Assembly: GCA_041905795.1 (NCBI GenBank)
Contig: JAYRKL010000017.1
Location: forward strand, 24,317 to 88,316
Direction: 5' to 3'
Source: SHVO01 sp041905795
GTDB lineage: Bacteria > Pseudomonadota > Alphaproteobacteria > Rhodospirillales > Rhodospirillaceae
DNA length: 64,000 nt
Each line of letters begins with the position of its first letter. Position 1 is the stretch's first letter. Positions 7,110 to 15,574 of this stretch are shown in pieces. Below the pieces are notes generated by a model. The model saw nothing but the letters and a program-made list of their open reading frames with translations. It did not search any database and was not told the origin of the DNA. The position numbers were made by a program, and so were the translations under genes.

Positions 7110-7919
7110 TCACACGCACAGCCAGCCGTTGATGGTCAGGCGCTGGTCGGCGAGCGCCTGGGAGCTGGAGGCGATCGGCGTCACCTGGTGATAGGTGTGG
7201 CCGGGGAAGACCATCAGGCTGTTGCGCGGCGGTTCGATCTCGACCGCGGGCGTGCCGCAGCTGTGGACGCCGTCCTTGAGCAGCGAGCGGTAGAACTTGA
7301 GGTGGCCGCCCTGGAAGCGCTTGGGCTCCTGGTGCAGGTAGTAGACATAGCTCACCCGGCGATGGGCGATGTCGGGCATGCTGTTGTCGGTATGGATGTC
7401 GAAAAAGTCGCCGTCGCCATGGGCGGTGATCTGGCATTCCAGGCGCGAGATGGTGATGTCGGGCATGCGCATCTCCGGCCATATGCGCGGGATCAGGCCC
7501 TGCAGCTTGTTCGCCACCAGGGGCGCCACGTCGCTGACGTCGTCGAGCACGCGCGACCGGCGGAAGCGCGTGTCGTTGTTCTGGCCGGTGCGGTCGACGG
7601 CGTAGACCGTGGCGTCGGTGAAGGCGCTCTCGCGGGCGAGGATGTGGGCGGTGGCCTGGTCGATCTCGTCCGCGGACAACAGGTCGGTGATCAGCACGTG
7701 CGGCGGCCAGATCTCGATAGCGGCGATGTCGTCCGCCGGGATCTCGAAGACGCCTTTGTCGGGCGTGCTGAGCTTGAGGATCTTGCCTTTGACGCGCGCG
7801 CGGTTCTGGCCGCAATCGAACAGGGCCTGGCGCATCTCCTCGCCCCACGGCACCAGGCAGGTGCGGGTGGAACCGTCTTCGAGGTTCAGGATGACCTGGT
7901 CGGCCAAGGGGGCTGGCAT
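7110..7919 (-). CDS. 2OG-Fe(II) oxygenase
   Basis: A 269-residue protein from ATG 7919 (GAGAG upstream). The C-terminal ~190 residues form a prolyl-4-hydroxylase-like double-stranded beta-helix: iron ligands HxD in 'FFDIHTDNS', the distal His in 'VFPGHTYHQV', and the 2-oxoglutarate-binding Arg in 'QRLTINGWLCV'. The first ~75 residues ('QVILNLEDGSTRTCLVPWG') form a separate region that I do not recognise. The substrate cannot be read from sequence. It lies upstream of and in the same direction as the TonB receptor, 181 bp away, and is divergent from the methyltransferase gene. Confidence 0.85.
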   Translation of the reverse strand: MPAPLADQVILNLEDGSTRTCLVPWGEEMRQALFDCGQNRARVKGKILKLSTPDKGVFEIPADDIAAIEIWPPHVLITDLLSADEIDQATAHILARESAFTDATVYAVDRTGQNNDTRFRRSRVLDDVSDVAPLVANKLQGLIPRIWPEMRMPDITISRLECQITAHGDGDFFDIHTDNSMPDIAHRRVSYVYYLHQEPKRFQGGHLKFYRSLLKDGVHSCGTPAVEIEPPRNSLMVFPGHTYHQVTPIASSSQALADQRLTINGWLCV

Positions 7920-8078
7920 AGGCTCTCTCGTCGCGGAAAACAGCTCCGTAATTGGCCACAGCTTCCCAAACGAAGCTATTGGTTTCCGCGCCTCCCCGGA
8001 TAAAACGTTGAGCCTTGCCGTGCCGCATTTTAGATTGCGCGGCCGCAAACACGCGGGCGCCGACGGGGGCGACGATCA

Positions 8079-8975
8079 GTGAGCCAGGATTCTGCCGGCG
8101 TCGCCGCCTACTACGACAATCTTTCCTGGTTTCTCGATGTCTCGCGGCTGGTGGGCCGCGGCGGCGGCGCCGCGCAAGGGTCGATCCACCGTTTTCTCGC
8201 CGCCGACCCCGGTGAAGCGCAGGCCGCGAGCCATGGCCCGGAACGCCTCGACCGCCTGGTGTTCGACGCCGCCGTGGCGGCTGGATTGCCGGCGGTGCCG
8301 CGGGTGCTGGACGCGGGCTGCGGCCTGGGCGGGTCGATCTTTCACTGGCAGGCGCGGCGCGGCGGCCGCTACGACGGCCTGACCCTGAGCCCGGAGCAGC
8401 AGCGGCGCGCGACGCAAGAGGCGGCGCGGCGCGGCATCGCATCCGCCTGTCGCTTTCACATTCGTAGTTATCAGGATCCCATTCCGTGCGGCGCCGCGAC
8501 GCCCGGTGACGTGGCCGGACCGTTCGACGCCGCCATCGCCATCGAATCTCTCGCCCATAGTCCTGACCCGACGATAACGATCAAAAATCTTGCCGCGGCC
8601 TTGGCGCCGGGCGGGCTGCTGCTGATCGTCGACGACATGCCGCAGGCCGGCCGCGAAGAAGGCTTGTTGGCGCAATTCAAGAGATGCTGGCGCTGCCCTG
8701 TGCTGGCGGACGCCGCGTTCTATCGCCGGGCCCTCGCCGACGCCGGCCTCGCGGTGGTGCATGAAGCCGACTGGAGCCACCGGCTGCGCCCGCGTCCGCT
8801 GGCGTGGCTCAGGGTCCTGATGGCCGCCTTCGGCCTGGCGTGCCGGCTATCTCCGTCACGATCTTTGCGCGTCGCCCTGGAAGCCATGCAGGGCGGGTTC
8901 GCGCTCGAGGCGCTCTATCGCCGGCAGGGGATGCGCTACGGATTCATGGTCGCGCGCAAACCGGCGGTTGGCTGA
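8079..8975 (+). CDS. Class I SAM-dependent methyltransferase
   Basis: 298 residues from GTG 8079, preceded by GGGGGCGA. The SAM-binding motif I 'VLDAGCGLGG' lies at residues 76-85, with motif II 'YDGLTLSPEQQRRA' and post-motifs 'FDAAIAIESLAHSPD' and 'LAPGGLLLIVDDM'. This is the layout of small-molecule or lipid methyltransferases of the UbiE/cyclopropane type ('LSPEQ' after motif I is common there). Substrate unknown. It stands alone between a divergent oxygenase and a tRNA. Confidence 0.85.
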   Translation: MSQDSAGVAAYYDNLSWFLDVSRLVGRGGGAAQGSIHRFLAADPGEAQAASHGPERLDRLVFDAAVAAGLPAVPRVLDAGCGLGGSIFHWQARRGGRYDGLTLSPEQQRRATQEAARRGIASACRFHIRSYQDPIPCGAATPGDVAGPFDAAIAIESLAHSPDPTITIKNLAAALAPGGLLLIVDDMPQAGREEGLLAQFKRCWRCPVLADAAFYRRALADAGLAVVHEADWSHRLRPRPLAWLRVLMAAFGLACRLSPSRSLRVALEAMQGGFALEALYRRQGMRYGFMVARKPAVG

Positions 8976-8987
8976 GTCCCAAAACCA

Positions 8988-9019
8988 AAACGGCCCGCTC
9001 CATGAGGAACAGGCCGTTT
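8988..9019. terminator. Bidirectional hairpin between methyltransferase and tRNA-Pro
   Basis: AAACGGCC (8988-8995) pairs with GGCCGTTT (9012-9019) around a 16-nt loop. It lies after the stop of the plus-strand methyltransferase and 3' of the minus-strand tRNA, where a terminator is expected. The loop is long and the T run short, so strength is uncertain. Confidence 0.5.
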
Positions 9020-9046
9020 CGTTCGGAAGTTCAGGCATTTTCAGAA

Positions 9047-9123
9047 TGGTCGGAGTGACAGGAGTTGAACCTGCGACCTCTGCCTCCCGAAAGCAGCGCT
9101 CTACCGGGCTGAGCTACACTCCG
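9047..9123 (-). tRNA. tRNA-Pro (CGG)
   Basis: Read on the minus strand: acceptor CGGAGTG/CACTCCG, D-arm TAGCTCAGCCCGGTAGAGC, anticodon stem CTGCT/GGCAG with loop TTCGGGA giving anticodon CGG (proline), five-base variable region, T-arm GCAGG TTCAACT CCTGT, discriminator A and an encoded CCA (9049-9047). The last T-stem pair is G-T. 77 nt including CCA. Confidence 0.95.
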
Positions 9124-9211
9124 CCGGAGGCGTGCTTATAGCGGGTGGTAGGGTGCGGGGCAAGCCGGCCGTAAGGCCTTTTTCGCCCAGAGATATCCGT
9201 AACTTAGACCC

Positions 9212-10231
9212 TTAGTAGGCCCGGTCGATGCAGAAATCGATCACGTCCAGCAGGGCGGTCTTGGTGGGGCTTTCCGGGAAAATCCCCAGGGCGTCCCGGG
9301 CCACCGCCCCGTAATGGCGGGCGCGGTTGACGGTGTCGGCCAGGCTGTTGTGGTCTTTCATCAGCTCCATGGCGCGGGTCAGGTCGGACGGGGTCTGGTC
9401 CAGGTTCTCCAGGGTGCGCTTCCAGAAGGCGCGTTCGCCCTCGTCGCCGCGGCGGAACGCCAGGATCACCGGCAGGGTGATCTTGCCTTCGCGGAAATCG
9501 TCGCCGATGGTCTTGCCCAGTTCGTGCTGGCGGGCCGAATAATCGAGCACGTCGTCGATCAGCTGGAAGGCGATGCCGAGATTGAGGCCGTAGGCGCGCA
9601 AGGCCTCTTCCTCGCCGTCGGGGCGCTCGGCCACCACCGCGCCGATGCGCGCGGCCGCGGCGAACAGCTCGGCGGTCTTGGCCTGGATGACTTCGAGATA
9701 TTGGGCTTCGCTGGTTTCCGTGTCGTTGGAGGTCAGGAGCTGGTGCACTTCGCCCTCGGCGATCACCGACGAGGCGCGGGAGAGAATCTGCAGCACCTTG
9801 AGCGAGCCGTCCTCGACCATCAGTTCGAAGGCGCGGCTGAATAAAAAGTCGCCCACCAGCACCGAGGACTGGTTGCCCCAGATGGCGTTGGCGCTGGACT
9901 GGCCGCGGCGCAGGTCGCTGTCGTCGACCACGTCGTCATGGAGCAGGGTGGCGGTGTGGATGAACTCGACGCAGGTGGCGAGCTTGACGTGGCGCTCGCC
10001 GGTGTAGCCGCACAGCTTGGTGGCGGCGAGGGTGAGCAGCGGGCGCAGCCGCTTGCCGCCGGCGGCGACGATATGGCCCGCCAGCTGCGGGATCAGGGCC
10101 ACCGGCGAATGCATGCGCGCGACGATGGTGCGGTTGACCGCCTTCAAGTCGTCCGCCACCAGGTCCACCAGGGCGTCCAGCGCCTTGGATTTTGTCCGGC
10201 GGCTTGCTTCCAGATTTACAACGGTCGCCAC
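9212..10231 (-). CDS. ispB: Polyprenyl diphosphate synthase (octaprenyl type)
   Basis: 339 residues from GTG 10231. It carries the first Asp-rich motif DDVVDDSDLRRG (about 99-110), the 'GGKRLRP' substrate loop (59-64) and the second Asp-rich motif 'FQLIDDVLDYSA'. Such trans-prenyl synthases extend farnesyl diphosphate with isopentenyl diphosphate to make the quinone side chain; chain length cannot be fixed by eye. An upstream extension to 10321 is possible but would add residues unlike the family. It is divergent from the DUF2007-methyltransferase-S49-glyQS run, a common alphaproteobacterial arrangement. Confidence 0.9.
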   Translation of the reverse strand: MATVVNLEASRRTKSKALDALVDLVADDLKAVNRTIVARMHSPVALIPQLAGHIVAAGGKRLRPLLTLAATKLCGYTGERHVKLATCVEFIHTATLLHDDVVDDSDLRRGQSSANAIWGNQSSVLVGDFLFSRAFELMVEDGSLKVLQILSRASSVIAEGEVHQLLTSNDTETSEAQYLEVIQAKTAELFAAAARIGAVVAERPDGEEEALRAYGLNLGIAFQLIDDVLDYSARQHELGKTIGDDFREGKITLPVILAFRRGDEGERAFWKRTLENLDQTPSDLTRAMELMKDHNSLADTVNRARHYGAVARDALGIFPESPTKTALLDVIDFCIDRAY

Positions 10232-10376
10232 AATCCCATGCCCTATAATATACGTTCTGCACCGCTTCCTGCGTGCAGGACCTGACCCCATGTCCTTGTC
10301 AATTGTACTGGGGGGCGTCACCCTTGGGCACCTGTTTTTTGGCGGGGCCGAGGCTGTCCTTTTTCATGGATGGGCG

Positions 10377-10607
10377 ATGATCGAACTGCTGCGGACGGAC
10401 AATCCGGTACTGATGTCGGCGCTGAAAGCCGCATTGGCGGACGCCGGGATCGAGGCTTTCGAGTTCGACGGGCCGATCGCCGATATGTACGGGGCGGTGT
10501 TCCCGCGCCGGCTGATGGTGCATGAGGACGATCTCGACGCCGCCCGGGAGGTCGCCGCCGGCGTCGCCCCCGATGAATTCCCCGCCGGCGGGTTTTCCCG
10601 CGCATGA
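10377..10607 (+). CDS. DUF2007 domain protein
   Basis: 76 residues from ATG 10377 ('MIELLRTDNPVLMSALKAALADAGIEAFEFDG'). This is the small DUF2007 (putative signal-transducing) fold: N-terminal beta strand, helix 'LMSALKAALADAGI', and C-terminal 'RRLMVHEDDLDAAREVA' helix. Longer in-frame starts upstream lack family similarity. The role is unknown. It is the first gene of the run leading to glyQS, and its stop codon falls inside the first copy of a 20-bp tandem duplication whose second copy supplies the next gene's start. Confidence 0.85.
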   Translation: MIELLRTDNPVLMSALKAALADAGIEAFEFDGPIADMYGAVFPRRLMVHEDDLDAAREVAAGVAPDEFPAGGFSRA

Positions 10608-10632
10608 CCGTCGGGTTTCCCCGCGCATGACC
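10590..10632 (+). repeat. 20-bp tandem duplication at a gene junction
   Basis: GGGTTTTCCCGCGCATGACC (10590-10609) is repeated with one change at 10613-10632. The first copy contains the TGA stop of DUF2007 and the second the ATG start of the methyltransferase, so the junction seems to have arisen by duplication. Confidence 0.8.
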
Positions 10633-11349
10633 ATGGTGGAGACCACCGACGACAAGCTGCTGGACGGCCAGGTGATCCTGCGCCAGCCGGTGAAGGGCTA
10701 CAGGGCGGCGATCGATCCGGTCCTGCTGGCGGCGGCGGTGCGGGCGGCCCACGGTCATCGCGTGCTGGACGCGGGCTGCGGCACCGGCGCCGCCGCCTTG
10801 TGCCTCGCCGCGCGTTTGTCCCACGCGGCGGTGACCGGCCTCGAGATCCAGAGTGCCTACGCCGCGCTCGCGCGCCAAAGCGTTGACCTCAACCGGATGA
10901 GCGCGCGCGTGCGGATCGTGGACGGCGATCTCGCGGCGCCGCCCGATCTGGGCGCGCCGTTCGACGTGGTCATGACCAATCCGCCGTTCGGCGCGGACGG
11001 CACGCCGCCGCCCGACGCCGCCCTGGCGGCCGCCCATATGGAAAGCCATCTCGGCCTGGCCGCCTGGATCGCGGCGTGCCTCGCGCCGCTCCGGCACAAC
11101 GGCCGGCTGGTGGTGATCCACCGCGCCGATCGTTTATCCGAACTGCTCGCGGCCCTGGCCCCGGCTTGCGGCGATATCCAGATATTGCCGGTGCGGCCCA
11201 AGGCGGGCGAGCCGGCGCGGCGTGTGATCGTCGACGCCGGCAAGGGTCGCCGGACGCCCGACACCCTGCTCGCGGGGTTTGTCCTGCACGAGGACGACGG
11301 GCGCTACACCGCCGCGGCCGACGCGGTCCTGCGCGGCGGCGCGCTGTAA
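10627..11349 (+). CDS. N6-adenine methyltransferase, TrmN6-like
   Basis: 240 residues from ATG 10627 (ATG 10633 is also possible). It begins 'VETTDDKLLDGQVILRQPVKGYRAAIDPVLLAAAV', the N-terminal signature of tRNA1(Val)-adenine-37 N6-methyltransferases, then SAM motif 'VLDAGCGTGAAALCLAARL' and the catalytic 'VMTNPPFG' (NPPF) typical of adenine-N6 enzymes. The likely substrate is a tRNA adenine; sequence alone does not distinguish this from related RNA or protein methylases. It lies between DUF2007 and the S49 peptidase in the same direction. Confidence 0.8.
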   Translation: MTMVETTDDKLLDGQVILRQPVKGYRAAIDPVLLAAAVRAAHGHRVLDAGCGTGAAALCLAARLSHAAVTGLEIQSAYAALARQSVDLNRMSARVRIVDGDLAAPPDLGAPFDVVMTNPPFGADGTPPPDAALAAAHMESHLGLAAWIAACLAPLRHNGRLVVIHRADRLSELLAALAPACGDIQILPVRPKAGEPARRVIVDAGKGRRTPDTLLAGFVLHEDDGRYTAAADAVLRGGAL

Positions 11350-11401
11350 TTTGGGCTTCGGCCCCATTCCTTTTGCCGCCCCGGCACCCTAAATTAGCCC
11401 C

Positions 11402-12298
11402 ATGGAACTCCTGGAACAGATCAACGAGCTGTTTGCCCGCTATGGCCTCGCGCGCGAGGCCACGCCGACGCCGGCCGTGGCGGTGATCCGCCTCGCCGGC
11501 GCCATCGGTGCCGGCGGCATGGGCCGGCGCGGCCTGACCCTGGCCGGCCTGGATGCGGCACTGAAGAAGGCGTTCTCCAAGCGGGTGCGCGCGGTGTGCC
11601 TGGTGATCAATTCGCCGGGCGGATCGCCGGTGCAGTCCTCGCAGATCGCCGGTCGCATCCGGCAGTTGTCCCAGGATGAGAAAATCCCGGTGTTCGCCTT
11701 CGCCGAGGACGTGGCCGCGTCGGGCGGCTACTGGCTGGCGCTGGCGGCCGACGAGATCTACGCCGACCCCATGTCGGTGATCGGCTCCATCGGCGTGGTC
11801 AGCGCCAGTTTCGGCTTCCAGGACCTGATCGAGAAAATCGGCATCGAGCGGCGCGTGCATGCGCAAGGCGCGCGCAAGGGCATGCTCGATCCGTTCCGTC
11901 CGGAAGATCCCGAGGACGTGCAGCGTCTCTCGGAGATCCAGATGGACATCCACCGCCAGTTCATCGCCGCGGTGAAGCGGCGCCGCGGGGAAAGATTGAC
12001 CGGCGCCGACGAGAGCCTGTTCAACGGCGACATCTGGACCGGCGAGCGCGCCCTGGAACTGGGCCTGGTGGACGGCCTCGGCGACATGAGAACGATCATG
12101 CGCCGCAAGTACGGCGCCGACGTGCGCTTCATCATGATCGAGCGCCCCGGCGGCTGGTTTGCGCGCCGTTTCGGCGGCGGGTCCACTTACGCCCCGGATC
12201 CTGGCGCCCCGGATCCCGGTCAGATCGGCGCCGGTTTCGCCGCCGGCCTCATGGCCGCGGTCGAGGAACGCGCGCTGTGGGCGCGGTTCGGTCTCTGA
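11402..12298 (+). CDS. S49 family serine peptidase (SppA-like)
   Basis: 298 residues from ATG 11402. The S49 core is clear: 'VCLVINSPGGSPVQSSQIAGRI', the nucleophile loop 'EDVAASGGYWLALAADEIYADPMSVIGSIGVV', and the region with the general-base Lys ('RRVHAQGARKGMLDPFRPEDPED'). It is a short, single-domain member without a clear N-terminal membrane anchor, so it may be cytosolic or peripheral, and may act on cleaved signal peptides. The C-terminal stretch contains a duplicated 'APDPG' unit encoded by two near-identical 11-bp copies around 12190-12215. Confidence 0.9.
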   Translation: MELLEQINELFARYGLAREATPTPAVAVIRLAGAIGAGGMGRRGLTLAGLDAALKKAFSKRVRAVCLVINSPGGSPVQSSQIAGRIRQLSQDEKIPVFAFAEDVAASGGYWLALAADEIYADPMSVIGSIGVVSASFGFQDLIEKIGIERRVHAQGARKGMLDPFRPEDPEDVQRLSEIQMDIHRQFIAAVKRRRGERLTGADESLFNGDIWTGERALELGLVDGLGDMRTIMRRKYGADVRFIMIERPGGWFARRFGGGSTYAPDPGAPDPGQIGAGFAAGLMAAVEERALWARFGL

Positions 12299-12307
12299 CG
12301 CCCCTCC

Positions 12308-12538
12308 ATGTTCAAAGTCATTTTCACCGTCCTCGTCGTCTATGTGGTCTGGTTCTCCTTCAAGAACTGGGCGCGCATCCAGTCCGCCTACAAGGAAGTC
12401 CAGGACGCGAAGGACCGCGAGGCGGGCATCGCGCCCAAATCCAAATCCCGCCAACCGGTGGTGCAGGACCTAGTGCCCTGTCCCAAATGCGGGGCCTATG
12501 TGGCATCCGGGACAGCCTGCTCCTGCGAAAAGGCCTGA
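12308..12538 (+). CDS. Small membrane protein with zinc-ribbon-like tail (PP0621 type)
   Basis: 76 residues: an N-terminal transmembrane helix ('VIFTVLVVYVVWFSFKNW'), a charged linker, and a C-terminal 'CPKCGAYVASGTACSC' with four cysteines in CxxC pairs that could bind zinc. This layout matches the PP0621 family of small membrane proteins. Function unknown. It is placed tightly between the S49 peptidase (9-bp gap) and glyQ, all on the same strand. Confidence 0.8.
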   Translation: MFKVIFTVLVVYVVWFSFKNWARIQSAYKEVQDAKDREAGIAPKSKSRQPVVQDLVPCPKCGAYVASGTACSCEKA

Positions 12539-12607
12539 GCAGGCGGCCTTTGCTTGATTCCCAAGGGCTAAGTGGGTAGCGTCCGCGGCTCCAAGGAACC
12601 CGCCGCC

Positions 12608-13477
12608 ATGACCACCAAGCCATTGAATTTCCAGTCTCTGATCCTGACGCTCCAGAATTTCTGGGCGAACCAGGGCTGCGTCATCCTGCAGCCCTACGAC
12701 ATGGAAATGGGCGCCGGCACCTTCCATCCGGCCACGACTCTTCGTGCGCTCGGCCCCGCGCCCTGGAGCGCCGCTTATGTGCAGCCGTCGCGCCGGCCCA
12801 CCGACGGGCGCTACGGCGAGAACCCCAACCGGCTGCAGCACTATTACCAGTACCAGGTGATCATGAAGCCCTCGCCGGCGGATCCGCAGGGGCTGTACCT
12901 GGAGTCCCTGCGCGCCATCGGCATCGACCCCATGGCCCACGACATCCGTTTCGTCGAGGACGACTGGGAAAGCCCGACCCTGGGCGCCTGGGGCCTCGGC
13001 TGGGAAGTGTGGTGCGACGGCATGGAAGTCACCCAGTTCACCTACTTCCAGCAGGTGGGCGGGCTGGAATGCGATCCGGTGTCGGTGGAACTGACCTACG
13101 GCCTCGAGCGCCTGGCCATGTATGTGCAGGGCGTCGAGAACGTCTACGACCTGGATTTCAACGGCCGCGGCGTAAAGTACGGCGACGTGTTCAAACGCGC
13201 CGAGATCGAATACTCGGCGCATAATTTTGAACATGCCGACACGTCGATCCTGTTCACGCGGTTTTCGGATTGCGAGAAGGAATGCCGCGCGCTGCTCGAC
13301 GCCAGATTGTCGTTGCCGGCCTATGACCAGTGCATCAAGGCCTCGCACACCTTCAACCTGCTGGACGCGCGCGGCGTCATCAGCGTCACCGAGCGCGCGG
13401 CCTATATCGCCCGCGTGCGCGCGTTGGCCAAAAGTTGCTGCGAAGCCTGGCTCGCCAACGAATACAAGAGGGCCTGA
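12608..13477 (+). CDS. glyQ: Glycyl-tRNA synthetase alpha subunit
   Basis: 289 residues from ATG 12608. The sequence is the conserved bacterial class IIc alpha subunit: 'NFQSLILTLQNFWANQGCVILQPYDMEMGAGTFHPATTLR', 'YVQPSRRPTDGRYGENPNRLQHYYQYQVI', and 'VEDDWESPTLGAWGLGWEVWCDGMEVTQFTYFQQ'. With the beta subunit it forms the alpha2beta2 enzyme that charges tRNA-Gly. glyS starts 3 bp after its stop, so the two are cotranslated. Confidence 0.97.
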   Translation: MTTKPLNFQSLILTLQNFWANQGCVILQPYDMEMGAGTFHPATTLRALGPAPWSAAYVQPSRRPTDGRYGENPNRLQHYYQYQVIMKPSPADPQGLYLESLRAIGIDPMAHDIRFVEDDWESPTLGAWGLGWEVWCDGMEVTQFTYFQQVGGLECDPVSVELTYGLERLAMYVQGVENVYDLDFNGRGVKYGDVFKRAEIEYSAHNFEHADTSILFTRFSDCEKECRALLDARLSLPAYDQCIKASHTFNLLDARGVISVTERAAYIARVRALAKSCCEAWLANEYKRA

Positions 13478-13480
13478 GTC

Positions 13481-15541
13481 ATGGCCGAATTACTCCTCGA
13501 AATCTTTTCCGAAGAAATCCCCGCGCGCATGCAGGCGCGGGCGGCGGACGACCTCGCGCGTCTGCTGGGCGATGCCTTCAAGGCGCAGGCGCTGAACGCC
13601 GCCAAGATCGAAGCGCATGCGGGGCCGCGCCGTATCGTGGTCGTGGCCGAGGGCCTGCCCGAAGCCCAGCCGGAATCCAGCGAAGAACGCAAAGGCCCGC
13701 AGGTGGGTGCGCCGGACGGCGCCATTCAGGGGTTCCTGAAAGCCAGCGGCCTGCCGAGCCTGGACGCGGCGGAAGTGCGGGAACTGCCCAAGGGCAAGTT
13801 CTACTTCGCCGTGATCAAGCGCCCGGGGCGTCCGACCGCGGTGGTGCTCAAGGAAATCATCGAAGCGGCATTGCCGCAGCTGCCGTGGCCCAAGTCCATG
13901 CGCTGGGCCGACAATCCGACGCGCTGGGTGCGTCCGGTGCAGGGCATCCTCGCCCTGTTCGCCGGCAAGGTCGTGCCGGTGAGCTTCGCCGGCCGCGCCG
14001 CGGGCGACGAAACATTTGGCCATCGCTTCCTGGCGCCTGCCGCCATCAAGGTGAAGGACTTCGCCGACTACAAGGCGCAGCTGGAAAAAGCCAGCGTGCT
14101 GGTGGAAGCCAGCGCACGCACCAAGGTGATCGTGTCGGAGCTGGCAAAGCGCGCGAGCGCCGAGAAACTGACGGTGCAGGACGATCCCGGCCTGCTGGCG
14201 GAAGTGACCGGCCTGGTGGAATGGCCGGTGCCGCTGCTCGGCACCATCGACGCCGCTTTCATGGACGTGCCGGCGGAAGTGCTGACCTCGGCCATGCGCA
14301 AGCACCAAAAATATTTCGCCCTCAGCACCCCGGACGGCAAGCTCGCGAATCGTTTTGGTGTGATCGCCAATATGACCACCGCCGACAAGGGCGCGGCGAT
14401 TGTCGCCGGCAACGAGCGCGTGTTGCGCGCGCGCCTGTCCGACGCCAAGTTCTTCTGGGATCAGGACCGCAAGGAAAAGCTGGAAAGCCGGGTCAAGAAA
14501 CTGAAGGAGCGCGTGTTCCACGCCAAGCTCGGCACCGTATTTGATAAAGTGGATCGCATGGGGCCGCTGTCCGAGTGGCTCGAGCGTTTCGTGCCGGGGG
14601 CCAAGGGGGCCCGCCGCGCCGCCACGCTCGCCAAGGCCGACCTCTCCACCGGCATGGTCGGCGAGTTCCCCGACCTGCAAGGCGTCATGGGCCGCTATTA
14701 CGCGCTCAATGACGGCGAGAGCGCCGCCGTCGCCAACGCCGTGGCCCAGCACTATTCGCCGCTCGGGCCCCAGGACCGCTGCCCGTCGGCGCCCGTCAGC
14801 GTGGTGGTGGCGCTGGCCGACAAGATCGACAGCCTGGTCGGCTTCTTCGCCATCGACGAGAAGCCCACCGGATCGAAAGACCCATTCGCGCTGCGCCGCG
14901 CCGCCCTCGGCATCATCCGCCTGATCCTGGAGAACAAACTTCGTTTGCCCTTGCTGGCGGCGTTCGAATACGCGCTCGGCGCCTACGACGCCAATGCGGA
15001 CAAGGACAAGGTGGCGCGCGAACTGCTCGACTTCTTCGCCGACCGGCTCAAGGTGCACCTGAAGGAAGCCGGCGTGCGCCACGACCTGATCTCGGCGGTG
15101 TTCGCGCTCGGCAACGAAGACGACCTCCTGCGCCTGATGGCGCGGGTCGAGGCGCTGGCCGCCTTCTTGGCCACCGACGACGGCGCCAACCTGCTGGTGG
15201 CTTATCGCCGCGCCGCCAATATCGTGCGCATCGAGGAGAAGAAGGACAACGCCAGCTACACGGCCGAGGTCGCCGCCGGTCACCTGGGTGCGCCCGAAGC
15301 CGAGGCCTTGCTGAAGGCCCTGGCCGCCGCCGAGGCCGCGGTGAACGCGGCGCTGGCGAAGGAGGACTTCGTCACCGCCATGGCGGCGCTCGCCGCCCTG
15401 CGCCGGCCGGTGGACGCTTTCTTCGACAAGGTGACGGTCAATACCGACCGGCCCGCCCAGCGCAAGGCCCGGCTTGGCCTTTTGGCCCGGATCGCGGCCA
15501 CCACCGGCCGGGTCGCCGATTTCGCCCAGATCGAAGGATAG
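13481..15541 (+). CDS. glyS: Glycyl-tRNA synthetase beta subunit
   Basis: 686 residues from ATG 13481, full length for the family. The N-terminal 'LLLEIFSEEIPARMQ' and the internal 'GEFPDLQGVMGRYYALNDGE' (family signature) are present, and the C-terminal anticodon-binding segment ends 'RKARLGLLARIAATTGRVADFAQIEG'. It pairs with GlyQ. The next gene downstream, after 33 bp, is an amidohydrolase rather than ppdK directly, so an insertion has separated the usual glyS-ppdK neighbours. Confidence 0.97.
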   Translation: MAELLLEIFSEEIPARMQARAADDLARLLGDAFKAQALNAAKIEAHAGPRRIVVVAEGLPEAQPESSEERKGPQVGAPDGAIQGFLKASGLPSLDAAEVRELPKGKFYFAVIKRPGRPTAVVLKEIIEAALPQLPWPKSMRWADNPTRWVRPVQGILALFAGKVVPVSFAGRAAGDETFGHRFLAPAAIKVKDFADYKAQLEKASVLVEASARTKVIVSELAKRASAEKLTVQDDPGLLAEVTGLVEWPVPLLGTIDAAFMDVPAEVLTSAMRKHQKYFALSTPDGKLANRFGVIANMTTADKGAAIVAGNERVLRARLSDAKFFWDQDRKEKLESRVKKLKERVFHAKLGTVFDKVDRMGPLSEWLERFVPGAKGARRAATLAKADLSTGMVGEFPDLQGVMGRYYALNDGESAAVANAVAQHYSPLGPQDRCPSAPVSVVVALADKIDSLVGFFAIDEKPTGSKDPFALRRAALGIIRLILENKLRLPLLAAFEYALGAYDANADKDKVARELLDFFADRLKVHLKEAGVRHDLISAVFALGNEDDLLRLMARVEALAAFLATDDGANLLVAYRRAANIVRIEEKKDNASYTAEVAAGHLGAPEAEALLKALAAAEAAVNAALAKEDFVTAMAALAALRRPVDAFFDKVTVNTDRPAQRKARLGLLARIAATTGRVADFAQIEG

Positions 15542-15574
15542 GCTAAGGTTGCATCGTCTCTTTCAGGGGAGGGG

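Noticed and set aside
13490..15283. 597-codon frame antisense to glyS
   Set aside because: Lies entirely within the conserved glyS gene on the other strand and has shadow composition.
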